DNA of 64,000 nucleotides from Armatimonadota bacterium (GCA_018268255.1 JAFDWX010000001.1:678416-742415); one strand, 5' to 3'. Positions 40,646-48,902 are shown, numbered from the stretch's first letter. Notes: generated by a model not told the origin, from the sequence alone. Numbers and translations: made by a program.

Positions 40646-40895
40646 GATTTGCCTCGTCGCAAAACAAAATTGGGGCGTCAAACGACGTCCCAATTATTCC
40701 ACCTCACCTCAAGATGTGCTTGCGTTAAACAAAAATTCAGACTTATTAGGTCCTCAATCAAATTGGGTTGAACCCCAAAAGGCATCGAACGCAGCACCAA
40801 TATCTCTCTTTCGATGCTAGATCACTTTCAGTATGCTCCAGCCCCATCAGAACTCAAACACTATTGGAACTGATCCGGTATTTTTTCCGGCCTTT
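40646..40895. other. 250-bp intergenic stretch upstream of scoA
   Basis: Besides the attenuator-like hairpin, it has a second small hairpin (minus strand TTGGGG-TTCA-ACCCAA, 40778-40763 region) and otherwise A+T-rich sequence. No gene was found on either strand. Confidence 0.5.
40659..40695 (-). terminator. Terminator-like hairpin in the scoA leader (possible attenuator)
   Basis: Reading the minus strand: AATTGGGACGTC (40695-40684), loop GTTT, GACGCCCCAATT (40679-40668), then TTTTGTTTT. The stem has 11 of 12 pairs with one A-C mismatch. It ends the receiver-like gene or regulates scoA, whose ATG is only 14-22 nt further on. An upstream CCCAATT (40767-40761) could pair with the 5' arm. Confidence 0.6.
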
Positions 40896-41237
40896 TTACC
40901 GTAGGCTTGCGGAGGCGAGCGCAAGAACCTGGTCCAATTTATGGGCTAAAGTCCCATTGCTCACGATGTGATCACAGCCGTGTTCGCGTCCAGCATCCCA
41001 CAACGGGGTTTCCTTGTGACCCGCATGGCCGACAACCGTAGTGCCTTGGCTCTTGAGGCCCTCGATGATTTCTTCTGTTGACAAATTTGGCTCACCCAAG
41101 TTGAGAATGGCCAAATCGGCAAAACTCTCGGGCATAACGGCCTCTCCTAACACCTCAGCACTGTGGCCGAGGCTTTCTACATGCTTCTGAAGTCGAACGC
41201 TCCACAGCAGGTTGCGTTCGTAAATTGCGATATGCAT
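40896..41237 (-). CDS. Stand-alone receiver-like (CheY-fold) protein without the phosphorylation motif
   Basis: 113 aa with the alternating strand-helix pattern of a small flavodoxin/receiver fold: 'MHIAIYERNLLWSVRLQKHVESLG', 'DLAILNLGEP', 'EIIEGLKSQGTTVVGHAGH' and 'CDHIVSNGTLAHKLDQVLALA'. The acidic pocket after strand 1 is reduced (Glu7 only) and the usual phospho-acceptor Asp is Asn in 'AILNLGEP'. A conserved Thr and Lys of receivers are not clear either. It is probably a degenerate receiver acting by protein contact. AAGGA lies about 6 nt before the ATG. No kinase is adjacent. Confidence 0.65.
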   Translation of the reverse strand: MHIAIYERNLLWSVRLQKHVESLGHSAEVLGEAVMPESFADLAILNLGEPNLSTEEIIEGLKSQGTTVVGHAGHKETPLWDAGREHGCDHIVSNGTLAHKLDQVLALASASLR

Positions 41238-41300
41238 AACTGTCCTTAAATCTACTTACTTTGTCCGACTCCAACAAGTTTGTTCGCTTGTTCAGTTGAC

Positions 41301-41309
41301 TGGTACCCT
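41301..41309 (+). promoter_or_regulatory. Candidate extended -10 element of mtnA (TGGTACCCT)
   Basis: Ends 9 nt before the mtnA ATG at 41319 and is identical to the element before rnj. No ribosome-binding site lies between, so a leaderless message is plausible. Confidence 0.4.
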
Positions 41310-41318
41310 CTAGGGTGT

Positions 41319-42296
41319 ATGGTGCTCCGCGTCCAATATTGGCACGATGGCATTCTCAGAATGCTTGATCAGCGACTTCTGCCCTACCAAGAATCCTGGT
41401 TAGACCTCCAAACTTGGCAAGATGTTCGCGAAGCAATCAAAGATATGGCAGTCCGCGGAGCCCCTGCCATTGGGATTTCGGCCGCCTATGGCATGGCTCT
41501 GGCAGCAGGCGCGGGCGAGAGCTTGGACGTTGCAGCCGCTGAATTAGCCTCTTCTCGACCCACGGCCGTTAATCTGTTTTGGGCCCTGGACCGTATCAAA
41601 TCACTACCGGAAAAGTCCTTTCATACAATTTTGGCTGAGGCTCATCGCATCGAACAAGAAGACATTGCCTGCAATGAGAAGATCGGTGAAAATGGTGCAG
41701 CGCTCTTCCCAGAGAATGCACGTGTCTTAACCATCTGTAACACTGGGAGCCTGGCAACAGGCGGACATGGCACTGCGCTCGGGATCATCCGGACGGCCCA
41801 TGCGCAGGGCAAGGTAAAGCACGTGTATTCCTGCGAGACCCGTCCGCGGCTTCAAGGCCTTCGCCTTACAGCCTATGAGTTGCTGCACGACGGAATTCCA
41901 TTCGAGAGCATCGTGGATTCTGCGGCGGCTTCGCTGATGCACGCGCGCAAAGTGGACTGCGTGGTGACCGGAGCCGATCGTATCACGGCAAACGGAGAAA
42001 CGGCGAATAAAATCGGAACTTACATGTTAGCGGTATGCGCTCGACACCACGGCATTCCCTTTTACGTTGCTGCGCCGTGGACGACTTTTGACCCGAGTTT
42101 GGCGTCAGGTGACCTGATCGAGATCGAGGAGCGAGATGGGCGAGAAATAACTCATTTCGACGAGAAGCAGATCGCGCCTGAGGGCTGTCCAACGCTCAAT
42201 CCAGCCTTTGATGTCACTCCGGGCGACCTGATTGACGCGATCATTTCGGACCGAGGCGTTCATCGCCCCCCCTATCTATTCACCTCCCAAAGTTAG
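41319..42296 (+). CDS. mtnA: Methylthioribose-1-phosphate isomerase
   Basis: Converts 5-methylthioribose-1-phosphate to methylthioribulose-1-phosphate in the methionine salvage pathway. 325 aa from ATG 41319; an in-frame ATG at 41280 precedes the promoter-like element and is less likely. The family marks are 'MAVRGAPAIGISAAYGMALA', 'TICNTGSLATGGHGTALG', the catalytic Cys in 'VYSCETRPRLQGLRL' and Asp in 'VTGADRITANGETANKIGTY', then 'PFYVAAPWTTFD'. These separate it from the related eIF2B-like proteins. No other salvage gene is in the window. It converges on lipB with a 17-bp overlap. Confidence 0.95.
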   Translation: MVLRVQYWHDGILRMLDQRLLPYQESWLDLQTWQDVREAIKDMAVRGAPAIGISAAYGMALAAGAGESLDVAAAELASSRPTAVNLFWALDRIKSLPEKSFHTILAEAHRIEQEDIACNEKIGENGAALFPENARVLTICNTGSLATGGHGTALGIIRTAHAQGKVKHVYSCETRPRLQGLRLTAYELLHDGIPFESIVDSAAASLMHARKVDCVVTGADRITANGETANKIGTYMLAVCARHHGIPFYVAAPWTTFDPSLASGDLIEIEERDGREITHFDEKQIAPEGCPTLNPAFDVTPGDLIDAIISDRGVHRPPYLFTSQS

Positions 42297-42903
42297 ACTG
42301 GAACGCTTGGATCATGAGAGGCTTCACGGCATCCGGTGTCACGGCGGTTCCGGTTGCTGCGGACAAGGAAGTCACTCCGTAACCTGTGATTCCGCAGGGA
42401 ACGATCATTGAGAAAGGCGCCAGGCTGTTGTTGCAGTTCAGTGCGATGCCGTGGATACTGACCCAACGACGAATTTTGATCCCAATCGCAGCCACCTTCA
42501 AATCCTCGATCCATACACCTGTGTGGGGTGGAAATCTCCGAGATTCCAACCCGAATCCGGCCACCACCTGCATCACGCACTGTTCAAGTTCCCGCATCCA
42601 GCGGTGAAGGTCCTTGCCGTGTCGCGAAACATCGAAAATCGGATAGACGACAAGTTGGCCCGGCCCATGATAAGTGACATCACCCCCTCGGTCGGTTACC
42701 ACGACATCGATACCTTGGTCTTGGTAGTGTTCGACAGGATGAAGGAGATTCTCCTGGTGGAAGTTGGCTCCCAGAGTCAGAACGGACGGGTGCTCGACCA
42801 ACACGAGCGTATCATCCGCACCATCCATCACTTCGGCTTGGATTTCCACCTGCCGATCCCATGCAGCCTGGTAATCCAGAAAACCCCAATCCTGCACCTG
42901 CAT
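42280..42903 (-). CDS. lipB: Octanoyl-[ACP]:protein N-octanoyltransferase
   Basis: Transfers octanoate from ACP to lipoyl domains, the first step of lipoate synthesis. 207 aa from ATG 42903, which overlaps the upstream stop (TGATG). It has 'VEHPSVLTLGANFHQENLL', 'VTDRGGDVTYHGPGQLVVYPI', the Lys of 'KVAAIGIKIRRWVSIHG' and the acyl-cysteine of 'VPCGITGYGVTSL'. 'IALNCNNSLAPFSMI' is also typical. Compared with E. coli LipB the C-terminal tail is short. lipA is not in the window. Confidence 0.94.
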   Translation of the reverse strand: MQVQDWGFLDYQAAWDRQVEIQAEVMDGADDTLVLVEHPSVLTLGANFHQENLLHPVEHYQDQGIDVVVTDRGGDVTYHGPGQLVVYPIFDVSRHGKDLHRWMRELEQCVMQVVAGFGLESRRFPPHTGVWIEDLKVAAIGIKIRRWVSIHGIALNCNNSLAPFSMIVPCGITGYGVTSLSAATGTAVTPDAVKPLMIQAFQSNFGR

Positions 42904-44615
42904 CAGAGTTGAAATCCCGTAGCTTGGGCCACCGCAAATACTTGGAATCCATCGGTGCACTTGCCTGTGTCGTAGGTTGCCACGGAGACCAGTTCGTCCC
43001 TGACTCGTGTGCTCATCGCGATCCCGCCAACCGGGCAGAGCTTTTCGACATGGGCCGCAATATCGATAACAGCCGTGTATTGCACCTGATCCAAGTGACC
43101 TTCTACGTCTCCGCTGTGCAAACCGATTCGAAGCTTGAACGGCATGCTGAGGCGGTTGATCCCCTGATTAAAAATGACGATGGACTCCTGGGTCGCCTGA
43201 GCAGCCCGGAGAGCATCGTTTGCGGAACGGAATCCGACTACGGCACCGTCGCCCGCGATCGAATGGACTTCGCCCAAGTAGTCTCCAGACACTTTCGCAA
43301 TAAGGAGTTGATACTCGCGAAACGTCCACTCTGCTTCAAATGGATCTGCGTGGGCCTTCATGACACTGCTTTGGACTGCGTCGATTACCATTACGCAGAC
43401 GTAGCGCGATTGGGGCCGTAACCGGAATTCGAGAGCCAACATCTCGGCTGTGAGAGCCGCTGGATCGTCCGTCTCGGAGAGAATTTTGGATTTGGCAGAC
43501 ATCTCGATCTGGGCGCCGATGCCGCCCGTGAGCGCTGAAATGAGCACGGTTCCTCCGAGAAACATCCAGTTGACGAAGTCGGTGGATTTGAAATGGTAGA
43601 TGCAAAGGGTTCCAATCGGGATGAGGAGAGCTGCAAGGATGCCGGCGACGTAATAGCACCAAGTCCAAATGGCGCGGATCGGGTTGCGAGAAATAAACCC
43701 CAGTCCAACTTGGAGGGTGACTCCCAATATTCCCGCTGGAATAAGCATGATCGAGGCGAATAGGTTGGATTCGTTGGGAATGTTGGGACCAGTCAGAAGG
43801 GCGCCTGAGGGTTCCAGGATTCTTGCAACGACCATGATGAGGAGCGTCGAGACCATCCCTGCCATTAGGGAGAAGCGGTTGACGCTCTTGGAAGGCAAAA
43901 CCTGCCACCACTTATCGGTATCCACACGCGATTCGGGAGTCTCCGACGTGATGGATTTGAGCCGGTCGCGAACGGAAAGTAGCCGTGCCAACATCTCCTG
44001 CCTGGAAAGCCGATCGAGTTCGAGCGACTCTTCCCGAACCTTTCTGTATCCTCCCGCCATCGCGGCAGTGATGGCCAACGGGATATAGAGAACGAGTACG
44101 AGGACACCCAAAAAGAGGCCGTCCCAATCCCACCCGAGAGGCGAAAACGAAATGGATGAGCCCAAAGCGATGACTGCTCCGAAAAGCAGCGCACCTATCC
44201 ACGAGTATCGCAACATCCCGCGCCAAAAAATACAGGCGATTTGCAGGCTGAGGACTCCCATCCAGGTGAGAAGCTTCAGGAATCTCAGGGGGGACCGCGA
44301 AAGGATCCCTATTGCTGCAAACAGATCGGACGCCAGCAAAATCCCGAGAAGAATTGCTGAGGACACCAGTAAAAAGGCGGAGGGCTCTCTGAAAAGGTGG
44401 TCGAACCAAGGTTTTCGCTGTGGTGCCTCGCTGGGAAGGAGCCTTCGCGGGCTGGTGGATGCATGCGTGTTGTACAGCCTGGATGACGCCTGCAGAAACC
44501 GGTCTGCCAGTTGACGGTGAATACCGGTTTGAGCAGCCAAATGCTCCGCTGTCGTCCAAACCGCATCCGGCCGGCTGCGCACATATTCGGTCAGCTTTTG
44601 AAGATCAGAATTCAC
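42903..44615 (-). CDS. Polytopic membrane protein with a class III cyclase-like domain (catalytic residues altered)
   Basis: 570 aa from a GTG directly after the rmuC stop (TAAGTG). The N-terminal 55 residues are soluble and helical. About residues 70-180 and 240-350 carry eight or so membrane segments in two groups, separated by a charged helix ('KVREESLELDRLSRQEMLARLL'). The C-terminal 165 residues form a class III adenylyl/guanylyl cyclase fold: metal Asp in 'CVMVIDAVQSS' and in 'IAGDGAVVGF', then 'FKLRIGLHSGDVEGH'. The transition-state Asn and Arg ('VNxAAR') read 'IDIAAH' here, and the base-selecting Lys is Ser. Activity is therefore doubtful. It overlaps lipB by TGATG. Confidence 0.8.
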   Translation of the reverse strand: MNSDLQKLTEYVRSRPDAVWTTAEHLAAQTGIHRQLADRFLQASSRLYNTHASTSPRRLLPSEAPQRKPWFDHLFREPSAFLLVSSAILLGILLASDLFAAIGILSRSPLRFLKLLTWMGVLSLQIACIFWRGMLRYSWIGALLFGAVIALGSSISFSPLGWDWDGLFLGVLVLVLYIPLAITAAMAGGYRKVREESLELDRLSRQEMLARLLSVRDRLKSITSETPESRVDTDKWWQVLPSKSVNRFSLMAGMVSTLLIMVVARILEPSGALLTGPNIPNESNLFASIMLIPAGILGVTLQVGLGFISRNPIRAIWTWCYYVAGILAALLIPIGTLCIYHFKSTDFVNWMFLGGTVLISALTGGIGAQIEMSAKSKILSETDDPAALTAEMLALEFRLRPQSRYVCVMVIDAVQSSVMKAHADPFEAEWTFREYQLLIAKVSGDYLGEVHSIAGDGAVVGFRSANDALRAAQATQESIVIFNQGINRLSMPFKLRIGLHSGDVEGHLDQVQYTAVIDIAAHVEKLCPVGGIAMSTRVRDELVSVATYDTGKCTDGFQVFAVAQATGFQL

Positions 44616-46133
44616 TTAGCTTTCATCCGAAAAGAGCGTTATGGGTTCCGTGGGCACTTCTTCGACGTCGTCGGCACCTCCTTGAACCAGTGCCATCGTG
44701 CGTTCTTTGAGCGTATTGCTGCGCTGATCGACTGCATCCAGTTCTGGGATTTCCTTATCCGTAATTCCCGCGTAGTCCCGAATTCTTCGTGCTTGCGGAA
44801 GTACGGAAGACTCGAACGACCCCGCTGTCTTATTAAAGTGGTTCACAGCCGAATTCAAGCTCTTTCCGAGGGCCTGAAGATGTTCCGCCATCGGTCGAAT
44901 ACGGTTGTGAAGATCTTTGCCCAGCCGGTAAATCTCCCTAGCGCTTTCCTGCAATCGCTCTTGCCGCCATCCGGCATCCACCGATCTCAATAACGCGATC
45001 AGCGTGGTCGGAGTTGCGATGAGGACGTTGTTTTTGACACCGAATTCAATCAGCTCGGGATCGTGCTCCAAGGCGACGGAGTAGAGAGGTTCGCCAGGAA
45101 GGAACATGCACACGAATTCAGGCGCGTTTTCAAACTGATTCCAATACTCCTTGGCCGAAAGCTGTTGGATGTGGGTACGGATCTGCCGTGCGTGATCGGC
45201 ATACTTGGTTTTCCTGTCAGCGTCGTCGTCGGTCTCAATTGCTACCGTGTACGCCTCCAGAGGAACCTTGGCATCAATGACGATTCTTCGGTCATTGGGC
45301 AGCTGCACCACGACGTCGGGCCTCAGCCGACCTCCCTCGATTGTCACCGAGGCTTGCTCGATAAAATCGCAGTGCCGGAGCATTCCGGACATCTCGATCA
45401 CACGCCGAAGTTGAATTTCGCCCCATTGACCTCTGCGAGTCGGGTTCTTAAGTGCCGTAACGAGGTTCCGGGTTTCCTTTTGAAGTCCCACCTGGCCCTC
45501 GGCGAGGGCTTTGACCTGTTCTGAAAGCGTCGCGTATGCCTCGGTGCGGGAATGTTCAAGTTCCTTGTTGACTTGATCGAGGGTTTGGAGCTTTTCATTG
45601 ATCGGCTTAACAAGCTCGTGGATGGCAGTTTTTCGGGCCTCCATCTCAAGCTGCTGGTTTTCTTTGAATACTTCGAACTGCTTTCCTGCCAGATGAAGGA
45701 ACGTCTCTTGGGATTTCTGAACCGCATCATGCGCCATTGACTCGAAGGCCGCTTTCAACTGCTTTTCAGATTCCCGTAGAAGCTCACTTTGCTTTTCAAA
45801 GCTCTTGTCTCGCTCTGCAAGGGTGGATTCCAATCCCCTCAGATCCTCGCGGGCCTTGGTCAGGTCATTCTGGAGTTCGGCGTACTGCGCCCTGCTCGAT
45901 TCGAGATCCTGTTGGAGCTGATCGACGCGTTCCATGCGCCCCACCAGCGTGGCCTTTTCAGTCGAGAGATTGAGCAACTCCTGGCGGGTTTGTTGGACCA
46001 GATCTTCGGATTCTTGGATTCGGACGTACCAATCCGACGCGGCCTTTCGATGCCACACCAGCGCGGCAGCGATCGCCACGACCAGTCCCACAAAAACTCC
46101 CACCACGAGACTGAGTACATCCATGTCTACCAT
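44616..46133 (-). CDS. rmuC: DNA recombination protein RmuC
   Basis: 505 aa from the ATG at 46133 (ATG 46124 is an equal alternative). An N-terminal membrane anchor ('LSLVVGVFVGLVVAIAAALVW') is followed by about 180 residues of coiled coil and then the RmuC endonuclease-like domain: 'NPTRRGQWGEIQLRRVIEMSGM', 'RPDVVVQLPNDRRIVIDAKVPLEAY', 'YWNQFENAPEFVCMFLPGEPLYSVAL' and 'NNVLIATPTTLIALLRSVDAGWRQE'. RmuC limits inversions at short inverted repeats. Its C-terminal tail is acidic. The in-frame extension up to 46448 covers the divergent hydrolase gene and is rejected. The membrane cyclase-like gene starts at the base after its stop. Confidence 0.93.
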   Translation of the reverse strand: MVDMDVLSLVVGVFVGLVVAIAAALVWHRKAASDWYVRIQESEDLVQQTRQELLNLSTEKATLVGRMERVDQLQQDLESSRAQYAELQNDLTKAREDLRGLESTLAERDKSFEKQSELLRESEKQLKAAFESMAHDAVQKSQETFLHLAGKQFEVFKENQQLEMEARKTAIHELVKPINEKLQTLDQVNKELEHSRTEAYATLSEQVKALAEGQVGLQKETRNLVTALKNPTRRGQWGEIQLRRVIEMSGMLRHCDFIEQASVTIEGGRLRPDVVVQLPNDRRIVIDAKVPLEAYTVAIETDDDADRKTKYADHARQIRTHIQQLSAKEYWNQFENAPEFVCMFLPGEPLYSVALEHDPELIEFGVKNNVLIATPTTLIALLRSVDAGWRQERLQESAREIYRLGKDLHNRIRPMAEHLQALGKSLNSAVNHFNKTAGSFESSVLPQARRIRDYAGITDKEIPELDAVDQRSNTLKERTMALVQGGADDVEEVPTEPITLFSDES

Positions 46134-46185
46134 TATGACGGGGGCAATCCTTCCGAAGGGGCACCATAAGGAATTTTCGCCGAGT

Positions 46186-46254
46186 CGCCGGTTCTGGGGG
46201 CGGAGATCCGAGCGAAGCGAGGATCGAGGGCGCGGCATCGGGCCAGAACCGGCG
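46186..46254. repeat. Structured intergenic inverted repeat
   Basis: Perfect 12-bp arms CGCCGGTTCTGG (46186-46197) and CCAGAACCGGCG (46243-46254) enclose a second dyad, GATCC (46205-46209) with GGATC (46221-46225). The interior shares CGAGGGCGCGGC with the 19286-19388 element. It lies in the divergent rmuC/hydrolase gap, so it is not a simple terminator. Confidence 0.65.
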
Positions 46255-46319
46255 AGTTTGAAAAAATCGACCACATCGCAGCGTGAATGCCGCCCCAACT
46301 GCACGTCGTAATAAGAGAA

Positions 46320-47096
46320 ATGAAGAGATTTGTTGTTTTGGCGTTGGGGCTCGGGATGGTGAGCAGCACCATTGCCGCGGTGGATGCTCGACCGGCCCAG
46401 TACAGTTTCGGTGGAACGAACTTCGAGGGCTACCTTGCTCGCCCGCACGGCGCGACCGGAAAATTGCCGCTCGTGCTAATCGTCCATGACTGGGATGGAA
46501 TTGGAACGTATGAACAAGGCAGGGCCAAACAGGTTGCCGAGTTGGGTTACGTTGCCTTCTGTATAGATGTCTATGGCAGGGGAGTTCGACCCAAGGATGC
46601 CAAGGAGGCAGGGGCCGAGTCAGGCAAATACTACTCAAACGCAAACTTGTTCCATGAGCGTCTGCAGGCCGGAATGTCGTTTGCCCTGAACCAAGCTGGA
46701 GTGGACAAAACCAAAGTTGCGGCGATGGGATACTGCTTCGGCGGGTCAGCAGTTTTGGAGATGGCGCGGTTGAATCTCCCCCTGAAGGGCGTGGTGAGTT
46801 TCCACGGTGGATTGACGGGACCCACAACAGCAAAGCAAATGATCAAGCCCAAAATTCTGGTGCTTACAGGCGATGCTGATCCCATGGTTCCCTCGAAGGC
46901 AGTTGCCTCATTTAGAGCGGAAATGAACGACGCCAAAGCCACCTACAGAATCGAATCGTACAAAGGCGCGGGCCATGCTTTCACCGTTCCCGGAAGCGAG
47001 AAAATGGGAATCAAAGGCGTGGGCTACCAAAAGGCTGCAGATGTGGCGAGTTGGGCCGAAATGAAGAAATTCTTCAAGGGTCTTTTCGGCGCCTAA
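46320..47096 (+). CDS. Secreted dienelactone hydrolase family protein
   Basis: 258 aa from ATG 46320, with a signal peptide ('MKRFVVLALGLGMVSSTIAAVDA'). The dienelactone-hydrolase marks are the Cys nucleophile in 'VAAMGYCFGGSAVLEMA', 'LVLIVHDWDGIGTYEQGRA' with the oxyanion region, Asp in 'LVLTGDADPMVPSKAV' and His in 'GAGHAFTVPGSEKMG'. The Cys-His-Asp triad is therefore complete. The substrate is unknown; exported members act on varied esters and lactones. AAGAGA precedes the start. It converges on another alpha/beta-hydrolase with a 4-bp overlap. Confidence 0.88.
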   Translation: MKRFVVLALGLGMVSSTIAAVDARPAQYSFGGTNFEGYLARPHGATGKLPLVLIVHDWDGIGTYEQGRAKQVAELGYVAFCIDVYGRGVRPKDAKEAGAESGKYYSNANLFHERLQAGMSFALNQAGVDKTKVAAMGYCFGGSAVLEMARLNLPLKGVVSFHGGLTGPTTAKQMIKPKILVLTGDADPMVPSKAVASFRAEMNDAKATYRIESYKGAGHAFTVPGSEKMGIKGVGYQKAADVASWAEMKKFFKGLFGA

Positions 47097-47713
47097 TCAA
47101 ACGTTCTTAGCCAGGCCAGAATTCCATCAAGACTGGCTTGGCTAATTCCATGAGCCATCGGATACTTTTCCAGGGTCAGATTGGCACCGGAACCTAAGTT
47201 CCGGAAGATTGCGTCTGCCTCTTGGAGGGGCAAAATTGGGTCGAAAATTCCGTGTTGAATGAGGACCGGAGTATTTGCAATCTTGGTGGGCAACGACCAT
47301 TCGGGCCAGCGGCCACTGAGGATCATCGCACCATCGAAAAGGTCTGGTTGCCCCAGGCATACGCTGATAGTCATCATTGCTCCTTGGCTAAAGCCACCTA
47401 GAATAACCTTGGAGCCGGAGGCTTTGAGGACCTGAACCAGATCGGCAACCGTCTCATGGCTTGAACGAGCTTGCTCCGAGTTCATTCCTGTGATCTGGTC
47501 ACCAGCCCACTCCAGATCGAACCAAGAAAAGCCGCCGAAAGGATGCTCGTAAGGCGCCCGGAGCGACACGACATGCCACTGGGAGTCAAACTCATCCGCG
47601 AGGCCGAACAGATCCTGTTCGTTGCTCCCGTATCCGTGAAGAAGAACAAGTTTCGGCGAATCAGGCTGGGAACCTTTGCGTTCGGCGTACATTAGAGATG
47701 AGTGGAGATCCAT
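47093..47713 (-). CDS. Cytosolic carboxylesterase / phospholipase family hydrolase
   Basis: 206 aa, no signal peptide. The carboxylesterase-2/YpfH-type pattern is clear: '[21 protein letters not shown]', 'FSWFDLEW', nucleophile Ser in '[16 protein letters not shown]', Asp in '[16 protein letters not shown]' and His in '[12 protein letters not shown]'. GGAAG lies 7 nt before its ATG (47711-47713). This start codon shares the tetramer CATG with the ATG of the divergent msrB gene. The next in-frame ATG, 47692, lacks a good ribosome-binding site and loses only seven residues. Confidence 0.88.
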   Translation of the reverse strand: MDLHSSLMYAERKGSQPDSPKLVLLHGYGSNEQDLFGLADEFDSQWHVVSLRAPYEHPFGGFSWFDLEWAGDQITGMNSEQARSSHETVADLVQVLKASGSKVILGGFSQGAMMTISVCLGQPDLFDGAMILSGRWPEWSLPTKIANTPVLIQHGIFDPILPLQEADAIFRNLGSGANLTLEKYPMAHGISQASLDGILAWLRTFD

Positions 47714-48278
47714 GATTACTTCCGCGTTTCAAGCTACCCTGGTTGCTCTGATGATTGGCGGCATCGGAGTCGGCGCATATTTGTTGAACCAACCCGTTAA
47801 GAACTCAGATTCCAAGACTATGAACCAACCACGAGAAGAATGGGCTACAAAACTGAAGCCCCTTAATGAAAGCCCGAAGCGCGACGACAAGGTCGTTTTG
47901 TCAGATAGCGAATGGCAACAAGAGCTCACTCCGGAGCAGTTTAAGATACTGCGAGCACAGGGCACGGAACGGCCCTTCTGTGGTGCCTTTTATGACAATC
48001 ACAAAAAGGGAACCTATCATTGCGTGGGATGCGACTTGCCACTCTTTAAGTCGGATGCCAAGTTTGATTCCGGGACCGGATGGCCAAGTTTCTTCCAACC
48101 TGTTGAAGAAAAAAGCGTTTGGTACAAAGAGGACTTTAGCCACGGAATGTATCGGGTTGAAGTGCTTTGTGCGCGATGCGATGGACACCTCGGCCACGTC
48201 TTCCCGGATGGTCCTGCTCCCAGCAAACTGCGATTCTGCATCAATTCGGAGTGCTTAACTTTCGAAGAAAGCAAGTAG
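47712..48278 (+). CDS. msrB: Membrane-anchored peptide-methionine (R)-S-oxide reductase
   Basis: Repairs methionine-R-sulfoxide in proteins. 188 aa from ATG 47712, with GGAG 5 nt upstream. An N-terminal hydrophobic segment ('[18 protein letters not shown]') precedes the MsrB domain, so it probably acts outside the cytoplasm. '[22 protein letters not shown]', '[24 protein letters not shown]', '[15 protein letters not shown]' and the catalytic '[12 protein letters not shown]' are present; the two CxxC pairs bind zinc. Its start codon overlaps that of the divergent esterase. An in-frame ATG at 47676 is possible but less well supported. Confidence 0.93.
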   Translation: MITSAFQATLVALMIGGIGVGAYLLNQPVKNSDSKTMNQPREEWATKLKPLNESPKRDDKVVLSDSEWQQELTPEQFKILRAQGTERPFCGAFYDNHKKGTYHCVGCDLPLFKSDAKFDSGTGWPSFFQPVEEKSVWYKEDFSHGMYRVEVLCARCDGHLGHVFPDGPAPSKLRFCINSECLTFEESK

Positions 48279-48284
48279 TCAGTT

Positions 48285-48902
48285 TCAAAGTTCGTTGGTT
48301 GTCTTGAAGTGAAGCTTGGCCACTTGGCCAAGCTTTTCCCTTCCATTCTTGGCAATGAACTGCCTTGCCGGGTCTTTTACTTGCCCTGCACCTTTCGGAA
48401 ATTTCTGACCAAATTCCACGGATAGAGCCTCAAGCTTTCTAAGGAATTCTGCTCTGGCCAGAATAGAAGCAGCCGCAACTGCTATGTCACTCTCCGCCCT
48501 CACCCGACTTTCTAGCGTAATCGATCGGCCTTTTTCGAATAGCTGACGCTTAAGTCCTGCGGGATCGGCAAATTGGTCCGAGATCACGAGATCGCACGGT
48601 GACACTTCCAGTACGTTTTCGATGGCTCTGGCATGTCCCCATGCTAACAGCTTATTCAAGTTGCGCATCTTAGCGTAAAGCTCATTATATTTGGCCGGAC
48701 CGATTGCAATGACGGAATGCGGGCAAACCGCTTTGATCTTGCCAGCAAGCCGCAACGCAATCGGATCCGTTACCTTTTTGGAATCCTTGACACCTTCCAG
48801 TTCTGCCAAGTGCTCCGGCCCCACGTAACAGGCTGCGATAACTAATGGCCCGAAATAGTCACCCTTACCACTTTCGTCCACACCGATATGGCCCGCAACC
48901 AT
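48285..48902 (-). CDS. rnhC: Ribonuclease HIII, catalytic domain only
   Basis: Removes RNA from RNA-DNA hybrids. The opening 'HIGVDESGKGDYFGPLVIAACYV' is the RNase HIII version of the type 2 RNase H motif, and 'ELEGVKDSKKVTD', 'LLAWGHARAIENVL', 'LVISDQFADP' and 'RAESDIAVAAASILAR' complete the DEDD site. At 205 aa it lacks the N-terminal TBP-like substrate-binding domain of about 80 residues found in typical RNase HIII. The ATG overlaps the GH172 stop (TAATG), so it is translated with a sugar-uptake operon, an odd location for a replication enzyme. Confidence 0.9.
   Translation of the reverse strand: MVAGHIGVDESGKGDYFGPLVIAACYVGPEHLAELEGVKDSKKVTDPIALRLAGKIKAVCPHSVIAIGPAKYNELYAKMRNLNKLLAWGHARAIENVLEVSPCDLVISDQFADPAGLKRQLFEKGRSITLESRVRAESDIAVAAASILARAEFLRKLEALSVEFGQKFPKGAGQVKDPARQFIAKNGREKLGQVAKLHFKTTNEL
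48312..48339 (+). terminator. Terminator-like hairpin after msrB, inside the 3' end of rnhC
   Basis: AAGCTTGGCC (48312-48321), loop ACTT, GGCCAAGCTT (48326-48335), then TTCCC. The perfect 10-bp stem lies 34 nt after the msrB stop and within the antisense coding sequence of rnhC. Confidence 0.55.

Noticed and set aside
46134..46448. N-terminal extension of rmuC
   Set aside because: It would run through the structured repeat and the divergent hydrolase gene and puts 105 unrelated residues ahead of the membrane anchor.
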